56,995 nucleotides of DNA from assembly GCF_001006805.1 (NCBI RefSeq), contig NZ_LN811366.1, positions 72,701 to 129,695 on the forward strand, written 5' to 3'. Origin of the DNA: Microvirga massiliensis. Its GTDB lineage: Bacteria > Pseudomonadota > Alphaproteobacteria > Rhizobiales > Beijerinckiaceae. The position numbers and the translations under genes were made by a program. Positions within the stretch are counted from its first letter, which is position 1. Each line of letters opens with the position of its first letter. Of the stretch, positions 43,720-50,890 are shown in pieces. Under the pieces are notes generated by a model, which saw nothing but the letters and a program-made list of their open reading frames with translations, did no database searches and was not told the origin of the DNA.

Positions 43720-43733
43720 TTGTCCCGGCGCAA
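43720..43733. promoter_or_regulatory. NnrR-type site for the DUF1858 gene
   Basis: TTGTCCCGGCGCAA shares the CCGG centre with the adjacent site and is centred 65 bases before the ATG at 43792. Confidence 0.65.
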
Positions 43734-43791
43734 AGAACGACATTGGCCAGAGGTCTATTGGACGGACAATTCAAAACGCCCGGAGGCCTAC

Positions 43792-44013
43792 ATGTCGATC
43801 GAAACCACTGATCTCGTCGACGACATCATGCGACGATGGCCGGCGACCATCCGCGTTTTTCTCGATCACAAGATGCGCTGCGTCGGTTGTCCGATCGCGT
43901 GCTTCCACACTGTCGACGACGCGTGCGGAGAGCATCAGGTCGATCGTGCAAAGTTCCTGGCCGATCTGGAGGCCATGGTCAGGCACGATTTCGCCGCCGA
44001 GCCGGTCGGCTGA
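43792..44013 (+). CDS. DUF1858 redox-disulfide protein
   Basis: A 73-residue DUF1858 domain, the family annotated as hybrid-cluster-associated redox disulfide proteins. The disulfide motif is MRCVGCPIACFH with three Cys, and a further Cys is in DDACGEHQVD. The start TTDLVDDIMRRWPATIRVFL matches the family. In other bacteria it is fused to or beside DUF2249 or hybrid-cluster proteins, which act on NO or hydroxylamine. CGGAGG precedes the ATG. It is divergent from the MIP18 operon with its own NnrR-type site. Confidence 0.88.
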   Translation: MSIETTDLVDDIMRRWPATIRVFLDHKMRCVGCPIACFHTVDDACGEHQVDRAKFLADLEAMVRHDFAAEPVG

Positions 44014-44087
44014 ACGTAGTCGAGACGGCTCGGGGAAGGTTCGGGCCATGGTCCCGCTCCAGGCGCGCCGCGGCCCCTCGTTAACTC

Positions 44088-44786
44088 CTAACTCCGGGAG
44101 CCCTCAGCCAGAAGGAAGAGCTTATGGGGCTCCCGGATCATGATCCGTTGCCGCCCACCTTCTACGAGGCCTTGCTCTTCCCAGGCGCTGAGGATCCGGC
44201 TGACCGTGTGAAGTGTTGTGCCCGTCATTTCGGCGACATCCTGGCGCGAGATCGGAAAGTCGATCTGAACCCCGGATTCCACCTTCCGGCCTGCCTGCCC
44301 AGCCAGGCGAAGCAGCGCATGAGCGACCCGTTGCTCGACCTGTTCGGTCGACATCTCGACGACGCGCGTATGCGCGTCCTGGAGCCTGCTACCGACTGTC
44401 AGGAGCGTATTGATGGCAAGCGACGGGTGCCGCTCGATCAAGCGCGGCCAAGCCGCTGAAGGCCAGACGAGCGCAATGCTGTCCACCACCGCTGTTGCCG
44501 TAGCAGGGTAGGCTGTACGCCCGATCGCCATTGCGACCCCGAAGACCTCACCCGGCGCTACGAAGCGGACGACCACCTGTTGGCCGTCTGGCGTCAGCTT
44601 GAAGACCCGCAGATGCCCATGCAGCAGGACGAAGAAGGAATGGGCATCCTCGTCTTGCTGGAAAACGTTCGTCCCCTTGGGATAACGAACCGACTGAGCC
44701 TCACGCAGGAGTTCATCCAACTGCTCCGGCGCGAGGCCGGCGAAAATGGAAAGATGGGCAACGAGGGACCGGTCGACGCTGGCCAT
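44088..44786 (-). CDS. nnrR: Crp/Fnr regulator, NnrR-like
   Basis: A 232-residue Crp/Fnr protein. The cyclic-nucleotide-like beta-barrel (about 10-120) is followed by a dimer helix and a winged helix whose recognition part reads GTTLHTVSRILSAWEE. No N-terminal Fe-S cysteines are present, so it is not an oxygen-sensing FNR/FixK-type cluster protein; this fits the NO-responsive NnrR/DNR group. His stands where FNR has the Glu that reads TTGAT, matching the loose TTG-N8-CAA sites seen here. The start at 44786 is chosen because upstream codons are Arg-rich and off-family. Confidence 0.82.
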   Translation of the reverse strand: MASVDRSLVAHLSIFAGLAPEQLDELLREAQSVRYPKGTNVFQQDEDAHSFFVLLHGHLRVFKLTPDGQQVVVRFVAPGEVFGVAMAIGRTAYPATATAVVDSIALVWPSAAWPRLIERHPSLAINTLLTVGSRLQDAHTRVVEMSTEQVEQRVAHALLRLAGQAGRKVESGVQIDFPISRQDVAEMTGTTLHTVSRILSAWEEQGLVEGGRQRIMIREPHKLFLLAEGSRS

Positions 44787-45007
44787 CAGATGCACTCCAG
44801 AGCGGAACAGGGTGAGGGCATGCGTGCTCTTCACCCGCTTCACCACGGGGGTCAAGGTCCCGAAGGTCTTGGATCTGATCGGAGCGATCCGGCGTAAAAC
44901 CTGCCTACGGCTTAAAGGGCGGCGGCCCTCCGGAGCGGGACGGGTCTTCGCTCGCAAGCCAGTCGAGACCAGGCGGTTTGCCGGATTTCGGGCCTACTAT
45001 GGAAAAA

Positions 45008-45027
45008 GCCCGGGCGTAGGCCCGGGC
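45008..45027 (-). terminator. Intrinsic terminator after the nirK remnant
   Basis: GCCCGGGC pairs with a second GCCCGGGC across a 4-base loop, followed in the minus direction by TTTTTCC. It starts 18 bases after the remnant's stop and is presumably the original nirK terminator. Confidence 0.82.
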
Positions 45028-45045
45028 CTTGGCGGCTGGGGGCGG

Positions 45046-45372
45046 TCAGTGGCCGCCGGCAGCTTGCGCGGCGCGCTGCGGGGTGGGGTCCTGGAACACG
45101 CTCGGGGTGTCGGGTCCCTCGACTTCGAGGATCCCGGCCAGACCGCGCTCGACCCGGCTCAGGGCATGGTCGACGAGCACATACCGGCCCGGCACCTCGA
45201 GCTTGAAATCCACCACCGCGGCCCCGCCCGGCGGCGTCGTGATCGTCTGGACGTCGCTCAGCGGCGCGGCCGTGAGCGAGCCCATGCTGTAGACCCGATC
45301 GAAGATCTCGCCGATGACGTGGAACGACGCGGTGTAGTTCGGGCCCCCCACTCCAAAGTAGACCCGCACCAC
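45046..45372 (-). pseudogene. nirK: nirK, C-terminal fragment of copper nitrite reductase
   Basis: About 109 codons equal to the last third of a class II NirK: VRVYFGVGGPNYTASFHVIG, then EIFDRVYSMGSL, VQTITTPPGGAAVVDFKLEV and GRYVLVDHALSRVERGLAGI. The type-2 copper His in VDHAL is kept. The N-terminal two thirds with the type-1 copper ligands are absent. The frame continues upstream to an ATG at 45504, giving 44 unrelated codons that run over two TTG-N8-CAA sites. Those codons look like former promoter DNA fused to the gene by deletion. No other nirK part is in the window. Confidence 0.88.
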
Positions 45373-45431
45373 AGACCACTCGCGGCCACCAGCAGATAAG
45401 GAGTCATTAGTTTTGCTGCGCTGCGCCGTAT

Positions 45432-45445
45432 TTGCTGAAACGCAA
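45432..45445. promoter_or_regulatory. NnrR/FNR-type site near the nirK remnant
   Basis: TTGCTGAAACGCAA, read on the minus strand TTGCG-TTTC-AGCAA, lies 60 bases before the surviving nirK homology. It probably belonged to the original nirK promoter. Confidence 0.5.
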
Positions 45446-45480
45446 ATAAGAAGGATCAGACCGAGCGAAACGCTGAGTGT

Positions 45481-45494
45481 TTGAGATAGATCAA
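45481..45494. promoter_or_regulatory. FNR/NnrR-type site between the nirK remnant and ccoG
   Basis: TTGAGATAGATCAA (minus strand TTGAT-CTAT-CTCAA) is the closest to the classic FNR consensus in this window. It is centred about 91 bases before the small reading frame at 45579 and may serve that frame and ccoG as well as the former nirK. Confidence 0.62.
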
Positions 45495-45578
45495 TCTGTT
45501 CCATCGCATCCGAACCTAATCACCTGTCGAGAGCTCTTCGCCGGGCTCGCGGATTTTCGATCCAACAGGAGAATTCAC

Positions 45579-45659
45579 ATGCGGACGCTCATCGTGTTCG
45601 GCGCCCTGGTTGCAACTCCATTCGACAAGCTCGCAGCTACGAAGAATGCTGCGAAGTAA
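45579..45659 (+). CDS. 26-residue peptide before ccoG, possibly truncated
   Basis: A very short frame with a good ribosome site (AGGAGAATTCAC) that reads like a cut signal peptide: MRTLIVFGALVATPF, then polar residues and TAA. It follows an FNR-type site and precedes ccoG by 65 bases. It may be the stub of an exported protein lost in the same event that removed most of nirK, or a leader peptide. I do not recognise it. Translation is plausible; function is unknown. Confidence 0.4.
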   Translation: MRTLIVFGALVATPFDKLAATKNAAK

Positions 45660-45724
45660 GAGCCGACGTTCCAGCACGAGCGCCGCGACTCCCATCGCAG
45701 CGGCATTTGCACTCCGGTATTCGA

Positions 45725-47167
45725 ATGGCGACCCTCGATATCAGCTTCAAGCCCGAGAGAGCTCACCTGCGCAAGCCGAAGGCGGGTGCATTCACCGGGC
45801 GGATCGTGCCGCAATCGGTATCGGGGCGTTATCGCCGGCTGAAATGGACCGCCGTGATCGTCTGTCTGGCGGTCTATTACATTCTGCCGTTCATCCGGTG
45901 GTCCCGTGGCCCGGGCCAGCCGGATCAGGCAGTGCTCGTCGATTTCGAACGCGGACGTCTCTACTTCTTCTTCGTCGAGATCTGGCCGCAGGAGGTCTAT
46001 TATCTTACCGGCGTCCTGGTCCTTGCGACACTCGTCCTGGTGCTCGTCAATTCGCTCGCGGGACGAGTCTGGTGCGGGTATTTCTGCCCGCAGACCGTAT
46101 GGACCGATCTCTTTCTCCTCGTGGAACGACTCGTCGAGGGTGACCGCCGGGCGCGTCTCAAAAAGCATGGTGCTCCCATCACGCCACAGCGCGTTCTCGA
46201 AATTGGCACCAAGCACGGCCTCTGGATCCTGATCGCGATGGGAACGGGCGGAGCCTTCGTCCTGTACTTCGCGGATGCTCCGAGCCTGATCCGCGATTTT
46301 GTGACCGGGCAGGCATCCGCCATCGCTTATGCGTGGGTCGGAATCCTGACCGCATCGACCTACACGCTCGCAGGATTCGCACGTGAGCAGGTCTGCACAT
46401 GGATGTGCCCGTGGCCGCGCCTGCAAGGTGCGATCTGGGATCCGGAGGCGTTGATCGTCAACTATCGCGACTATCGCGGCGAGCCGCGCGCCTCCGCCAA
46501 GAAGGCCGCCGAGTTGAAAGCCAGAAACAAACCGGCGGGCGATTGCGTCGATTGTCTGCAGTGCGTCACGGTCTGCCCCATCGGCATCGATATCCGGGAG
46601 GGACCGAACTTCGCCTGCATCAATTGCGGTCTGTGCGTGGACGCGTGCGACACCACCATGGGCAAGCTCGGACGTCCGCGCGGACTGATCGATTACGAGG
46701 CCTGGTCCAACATCGAGCGGGGGTGGCGCGGTGAGCCGCCGCAACCTCGGATGATCCGGCCGAAGACTATTGCTCTCGCGTTGTCCATCGTCGCGTTGCT
46801 GGCCTTGATGTCCGTCAGCCTCGGCATGCGGGGAGACGCGAAGATCGTCGTCATCCATGACCGGAATCCGATTGCAGTGACGCTGTCCGATGGACGCACG
46901 CGGAACGGCTACGCTGTGCGCCTCTACAACAAGACGGGCCTTGAGCGTTCGTTTGCGCTCGCGGTTTCAGGCCTCGAAAATGCCGAGGTGGAGGTTGTAG
47001 GGAGCGATGCACGCGTCACCGTCGCTCCGGATGCCACCTACGAACTACGCATGCTCGTCAAGGCATCGACCGAAGATCGCCTTCCGCTGCAGTTCACCGC
47101 GACGGACGTGGCATCCGGGCGTTCCGTAACCGCACAGGACGTTTTCGTTCCAGCTGGAGGTCAGTAA
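45725..47167 (+). CDS. ccoG: CcoG/FixG/RdxA cytochrome oxidase accessory protein
   Basis: A membrane iron-sulfur protein (480 aa), reported to act as a copper reductase in cbb3 oxidase assembly. Membrane helices with CGYFCPQTVW and CTWMCPWPRLQG precede a ferredoxin domain (CVDCLQCVTVCP and CINCGLCVDACD). A C-terminal Ig-like periplasmic domain (about 370-480) follows. The ATG at 45725 is chosen over an upstream TTG. It overlaps nnrS (TAATG). No ccoNOP, ccoH, ccoI or ccoS gene is nearby, which is unusual; the adjacency to nnrS and the nirK remnant ties it to NO metabolism. Confidence 0.93.
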   Translation: MATLDISFKPERAHLRKPKAGAFTGRIVPQSVSGRYRRLKWTAVIVCLAVYYILPFIRWSRGPGQPDQAVLVDFERGRLYFFFVEIWPQEVYYLTGVLVLATLVLVLVNSLAGRVWCGYFCPQTVWTDLFLLVERLVEGDRRARLKKHGAPITPQRVLEIGTKHGLWILIAMGTGGAFVLYFADAPSLIRDFVTGQASAIAYAWVGILTASTYTLAGFAREQVCTWMCPWPRLQGAIWDPEALIVNYRDYRGEPRASAKKAAELKARNKPAGDCVDCLQCVTVCPIGIDIREGPNFACINCGLCVDACDTTMGKLGRPRGLIDYEAWSNIERGWRGEPPQPRMIRPKTIALALSIVALLALMSVSLGMRGDAKIVVIHDRNPIAVTLSDGRTRNGYAVRLYNKTGLERSFALAVSGLENAEVEVVGSDARVTVAPDATYELRMLVKASTEDRLPLQFTATDVASGRSVTAQDVFVPAGGQ

Positions 47168-48345
47168 TGGCACCGATTCCCCGTCTGCGGGACTATACCG
47201 GACCCGCACTCCTTTCTTACGGGTTCCGCCCGTTCTTCCTGTTCGGATCGCTCTACGCTGGGCTTGCGATCCTGGCGTGGTTGCCGATGTTCTACAGCCA
47301 CTTGGAGGTCTCGACTCTCCTCGCGCCCCGCGACTGGCACGTCCATGAGATGCTCTATGGCTTTCTCCCGGCGGTGATCACGGGTTTCCTTCTGACCGCG
47401 ATCCCGAACTGGACGGGGAGGATGCCTCTCCAGGGCAGGCCACTCCTGGTACTGGTCATTGCCTGGGTCCTGGGGCGTGTCGCAGTGACGACGTCCGCCT
47501 GGATCGGCTGGCTTCCCGCCGCCCTGATCGACCTGTCGATTCTCCTCCTTGTCGCCGCAGCGGCCGGGCGCGAGATCGTCTCGGGACGGAATTGGCGTAA
47601 CCTGAAAGTCCTGATCGTTCTCGGGTTGCTGCTCGTCGGCAATGCGATCTTCCACCTCGAGGCGCATCTCTCCGGAGTTGCGGATTACGGGATCCGGCTC
47701 GGCATTGGGGCAACCATCCTGCTCGTGATGCTGATCGGGGGCCGTATCGTGCCGAGTTTCACTCGCAATTGGCTCGCGCGGGAGAACCCCGGTCGCCTGC
47801 CGGCCTCGTTCGGGCGCTACGATATGGTCTCAATGGCCTGCGCCGGAGCGGCCGTCATCGCCTGGATCGCGGTTCCGGACCATTCCACTACGGGCGCCGC
47901 CCTGATTGTCTCGGGTATCCTCCAGGCCGTGCGGCTCGCGCGCTGGGCCGGCGACCGTACGTGGCGCGATAGGCTCGTTCTCATCCTCCATGTCGCGTAT
48001 GCCTTCGTGCCCATCGGCTTCGTGCTCATAGGCCTGTCATCGCTTGGGCTCTTGCCCACCGCCGCTGGCATCCACGCCTGGACGGGTGGCGCCGTCGGCA
48101 CGATGACGCTCGCTGTCATGTCCCGGGCGAGTCTCGGGCATACCGGGCGTCCTCTGGCGGCGACGGTGGTGGTTCAGGCCGTCTATGCCCTCGTCGTTCT
48201 GTCAGCGCTGACGCGCATCTGCGCTTCAATTCATCCGGAGTGGAGCGTCCTCCTTGATATCTCCGGTCTTGCCTGGGCTGCGGCTTTCCTGGGCTTCGCA
48301 CTCGCCTACTGGAACGTGTTCACCCGGCCCAGGATCGGGCGCTAG
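47167..48345 (+). CDS. nnrS: NnrS haem-copper membrane protein
   Basis: A 392-residue NnrS with about twelve helices. Diagnostic blocks are LLSYGFRPFFLFGSLYAGLA at the N-terminus, DWHVHEMLYGFLPAVITGFL with the metal-binding His pair, and GGRIVPSFTRNW. NnrS relieves nitrosative stress and protects cytoplasmic iron-sulfur pools; its chemistry is not settled. It starts inside the ccoG stop (TAATG), so the two are translated together. Confidence 0.95.
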   Translation: MAPIPRLRDYTGPALLSYGFRPFFLFGSLYAGLAILAWLPMFYSHLEVSTLLAPRDWHVHEMLYGFLPAVITGFLLTAIPNWTGRMPLQGRPLLVLVIAWVLGRVAVTTSAWIGWLPAALIDLSILLLVAAAAGREIVSGRNWRNLKVLIVLGLLLVGNAIFHLEAHLSGVADYGIRLGIGATILLVMLIGGRIVPSFTRNWLARENPGRLPASFGRYDMVSMACAGAAVIAWIAVPDHSTTGAALIVSGILQAVRLARWAGDRTWRDRLVLILHVAYAFVPIGFVLIGLSSLGLLPTAAGIHAWTGGAVGTMTLAVMSRASLGHTGRPLAATVVVQAVYALVVLSALTRICASIHPEWSVLLDISGLAWAAAFLGFALAYWNVFTRPRIGR

Positions 48346-48383
48346 AGCGTCGTCCAGGAGCGGCGCCAATCCGTCCAACATGG

Positions 48384-49259
48384 TCAAGCGCTAACCCGTC
48401 CGTTCCTGGTCCTCGGCTGCCTTTCGTCACCAACGGCGGCGTCCCGCAACCGCGCCTCCACCCAGCTGGCCTCCTTTGCAAGGCGCGGAGCCAACTCGCG
48501 TTGGCGCTCTTCGCTTAACCGACTCTCGATCGCTGCGATGGAGAGGGCACCGACGGGCCGGCCGTCCAGCCCGCGGATAGGAACGCCGATGGCCCACGAG
48601 CCGGGGAGCATCATGCCTGGATTGAGCGCGTAACCCCTCACTCGAGTCTCTTTGACCAGCGCGCGAAGCACCGGTGGTGAATACTGCGAGTACTTGTCAG
48701 CCAGGATACCCGCGTTCGCGGCCAGGACTTGCTCTACCTCGTCGTCCGGCAAAGCAGACAGCATGGCAAGGCTCCCGGCCCCGATACCCAGAGGGTGACG
48801 GTCCCCGGCGTGAAGTGCGTGGACTCGGATCGGGTACGACCCTTCCTCACGATGAACGCAAATCGAGTAGGTGCCCCGTGGAACCGAAAGGAATGTCGTG
48901 TCGCCGGTCTCCTGGCTCAGCTGTGCGAGCGGGCGTAGCGATATTGGATGGATGCCGAAGCGAGCGCTTGCAAGTGTGCCAAGAACGTAAATTTCCGGGC
49001 CAAGATGATAGCGCCGCGTGTCAGGATCCTGATCGAGAAGGCCCGCTCGCACGAGTGCAAGGAGCATCCGCCGGACAGTAGGCTTGGTGAGGTCGCACTG
49101 CTCGACAAGTTCGGAGAGCCGGGCGCCCGACGGACCTGCCCGCCCGACGAGGAGCAGCAGGGTCGCGGCGCGATCGATGCTCTGAGCTCCGCCGGCAGCG
49201 GCCTCTCCGATCACCTGCACAGCTTTCCTCGCCGACGCGCTCTTGGGGTGTTCCAACAT
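48384..49259 (-). CDS. IclR-family transcriptional regulator
   Basis: A 291-residue IclR regulator. The N-terminal winged helix (about 25-90) contains LSELVEQCDLTKPTVRRMLL, and the effector domain (about 105-270) contains ETGDTTFLSVPRGTYSICV and GYALNPGMMLPGSWAIGVPI. It is divergent from the TRAP binding-protein gene at 49427. A 17-bp palindrome, GGTCCACTTAATGGACC, lies in the shared gap, and a half-site (ATGGACC) overlaps its own start, suggesting control of both genes. The effector is probably a substrate of the downstream acyl-CoA pathway. Confidence 0.92.
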   Translation of the reverse strand: MLEHPKSASARKAVQVIGEAAAGGAQSIDRAATLLLLVGRAGPSGARLSELVEQCDLTKPTVRRMLLALVRAGLLDQDPDTRRYHLGPEIYVLGTLASARFGIHPISLRPLAQLSQETGDTTFLSVPRGTYSICVHREEGSYPIRVHALHAGDRHPLGIGAGSLAMLSALPDDEVEQVLAANAGILADKYSQYSPPVLRALVKETRVRGYALNPGMMLPGSWAIGVPIRGLDGRPVGALSIAAIESRLSEERQRELAPRLAKEASWVEARLRDAAVGDERQPRTRNGRVSA

Positions 49260-49358
49260 ATGGACCTAATTCAGCTTAACCAAAGCGCCGCTCCAGCGGA
49301 AAAATAAGAGGTTGACAGCGACCCGCAAGTGCGGTCCTAGCTGCCATCAACAAGAAAC

Positions 49359-49375
49359 GGTCCACTTAATGGACC
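49359..49375. promoter_or_regulatory. Candidate IclR operator
   Basis: GGTCCACTTAATGGACC is an inverted repeat with 6-base arms (GGTCCA / TGGACC) around CTTAA. It is centred 60 bases before the TRAP binding-protein ATG. The arm ATGGACC recurs at 49260-49266 across the iclR start. Confidence 0.6.
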
Positions 49376-49426
49376 CCGTGGGCTGAGGAAACGTAGGATC
49401 CGCTGGGATCCGATCAGGAGGGTTAC

Positions 49427-50446
49427 ATGATCCTGTCTCGCCGTCGCCTGCTTGCCGTTGGTTCAAGCGCTGTCGTGGGTGGAGTTCTCGGAGCTCCGTT
49501 CGTTGCACGCGCGCAATCAGCCGAGTTCACTTACAAATACGCCAACAATCTTCCCGTCACGCATCCGATGAACATGCGGGCGCGCGAGATGGCAGACGCG
49601 ATCAAGGCTGAGACAAACGGTCGGGTCGAGATCAACATCTTTCCGTCGAGCCAGCTCGGATCAGATACCGATACGCTCAGCCAAGTGCGCTCGGGCGCGG
49701 TCGAGTTCTTCACGCTGTCCGGCCTGATCCTGTCCACGCTCGTGCCGGCCGCCTCCATCAACGGGCTCGGCTATGCTTTCCCGGACTACGACACCGTCTG
49801 GAAAGCCATGGATGGAGAACTCGGCGCCTATGTTCGCGCTCAGATCACGAAGGCCAATCTCGTGGCCATGGACAAGATCTGGGACAACGGCTTCCGTCAG
49901 ACCACATCGTCGACGAAGCCGATCAACACGCCCGACGACCTGAAAGGCTTCAAGATCCGGGTGCCGGTCTCGCCCCTCTGGACCTCGATGTACAAGGCCT
50001 TCGGGGCGGCTCCGACCTCCATCAATTTCAACGAGGTCTACTCGTCACTCCAGACCAAGGTTGTCGACGGGCAGGAGAACCCGCTGGCAATCGTCTCGAC
50101 CGCGAAGCTCTACGAGGTGCAGACGTACTGTTCGCTCACCAACCACATGTGGGACGGGTTCTGGTTTCTGGCAAACCGCCGTGCTTGGGAACGACTGCCC
50201 CAGGACCTGCGCACTATCGTTGCCAAGCACATCAATGCCGCGGCGGAGAAGGAGCGCGAGGACGTCGCCAAGCTCAACGCCAATCTTCAGCAGGAACTCG
50301 CCGGGAAAGGCCTGGTCTTCAACCAGCCCGACCCTGCGCCGTTCCGGGACAAGCTGCGCCAGGCCGGCTTCTACGCCGAGTGGAAGGGCAAATACGGCAA
50401 CGAAGCCTGGGCGATTCTCGAGAAGTCCGTAGGAACACTGGCATGA
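49427..50446 (+). CDS. TRAP transporter substrate-binding protein (DctP type)
   Basis: A 339-residue periplasmic receptor. The leader LSRRRLLAVGSSAVVGG suits twin-arginine export, with cleavage near ARAQS. Family blocks are HPMNMRAREMADAIKAETNG, RVEINIFPSSQLGSDTDTLS and the ligand Arg region LKGFKIRVPVSPLW, followed by NEVYSSLQTKVVDGQENPL. GGAGGG precedes the ATG. Its gene ends in an ATGA overlap with a dctQ start, but both permease genes are reduced to stubs, so the receptor has no local transporter. Confidence 0.94.
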   Translation: MILSRRRLLAVGSSAVVGGVLGAPFVARAQSAEFTYKYANNLPVTHPMNMRAREMADAIKAETNGRVEINIFPSSQLGSDTDTLSQVRSGAVEFFTLSGLILSTLVPAASINGLGYAFPDYDTVWKAMDGELGAYVRAQITKANLVAMDKIWDNGFRQTTSSTKPINTPDDLKGFKIRVPVSPLWTSMYKAFGAAPTSINFNEVYSSLQTKVVDGQENPLAIVSTAKLYEVQTYCSLTNHMWDGFWFLANRRAWERLPQDLRTIVAKHINAAAEKEREDVAKLNANLQQELAGKGLVFNQPDPAPFRDKLRQAGFYAEWKGKYGNEAWAILEKSVGTLA

Positions 50447-50573
50447 CGGCTATGGCACAGATCCAGACGCATCCCGCCGGAGTCAGCCTGTCGGCAAACC
50501 GCCCCGCCTTCGCTACCGGGCACCCCTGGACTTCTTCGCTCAAGGCTATTCTCGGTGCCCTCGTCGAAATTCC
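50443..50573 (+). pseudogene. dctQ-type TRAP small permease, N-terminal stub
   Basis: About 44 codons from the ATG overlapping the binding-protein stop, ending in HPWTSSLKAILGALVEIP, the usual lead into the first helix of a TRAP small permease. The homology then stops and the next bases belong to a large-permease C-terminus in another frame. An internal deletion joining dctQ to dctM is the simplest reading. Confidence 0.7.
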
Positions 50574-50799
50574 GGTGCAGTCGGCGTCCATGCGGTGCAC
50601 TACACGATGGTGGTCATCCTCGCGATGGGCATCGGCCTGTTCGCCCCGCCGTTCGGGGTCGGCTACAACGCGGCCTGTGCGATTGGCCGGGTCGAGCCAG
50701 CGGAGGGCATGAAGCCGATCCCGCCATACATGCTCGCGCTCCTCGTCGGGCACCGTCATCGTTGCGGCCGTGCCGTGGATATCGATCGGCTTTCTCTGA
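50574..50799 (+). pseudogene. dctM-type TRAP large permease, C-terminal stub with frameshift
   Basis: The segment reads VGVHAVHYTMVVILAMGIGL, FAPPFGVGYNAACAIGRVEP and PPYMLALLVG, the end of a TRAP large permease. After LALLVG the frame shifts by one base, and the proper ending (TVIVAAVPWISIGFL) continues in the next frame to TGA at 50797-50799. About 400 upstream codons are missing. Deletion plus frameshift shows the permease is dead. Confidence 0.8.
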
Positions 50800-50890
50800 T
50801 GACAATCGGCCGGTGACGCTCCGGAACGCCACCCAGTCCAGGCCCAGTAAGGCAACACCTCTCGTATCCGAAGATAGTGGAGAAACAGAC

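Noticed and set aside
45372..45504. Novel N-terminus of the NirK fragment as a real signal peptide
   Set aside because: It runs across two regulator sites and does not resemble any NirK leader; chance open frame over promoter DNA is simpler.
45575..46858. 427-codon open frame opposite ccoG
   Set aside because: Antisense of ccoG, which has all its Cys motifs.
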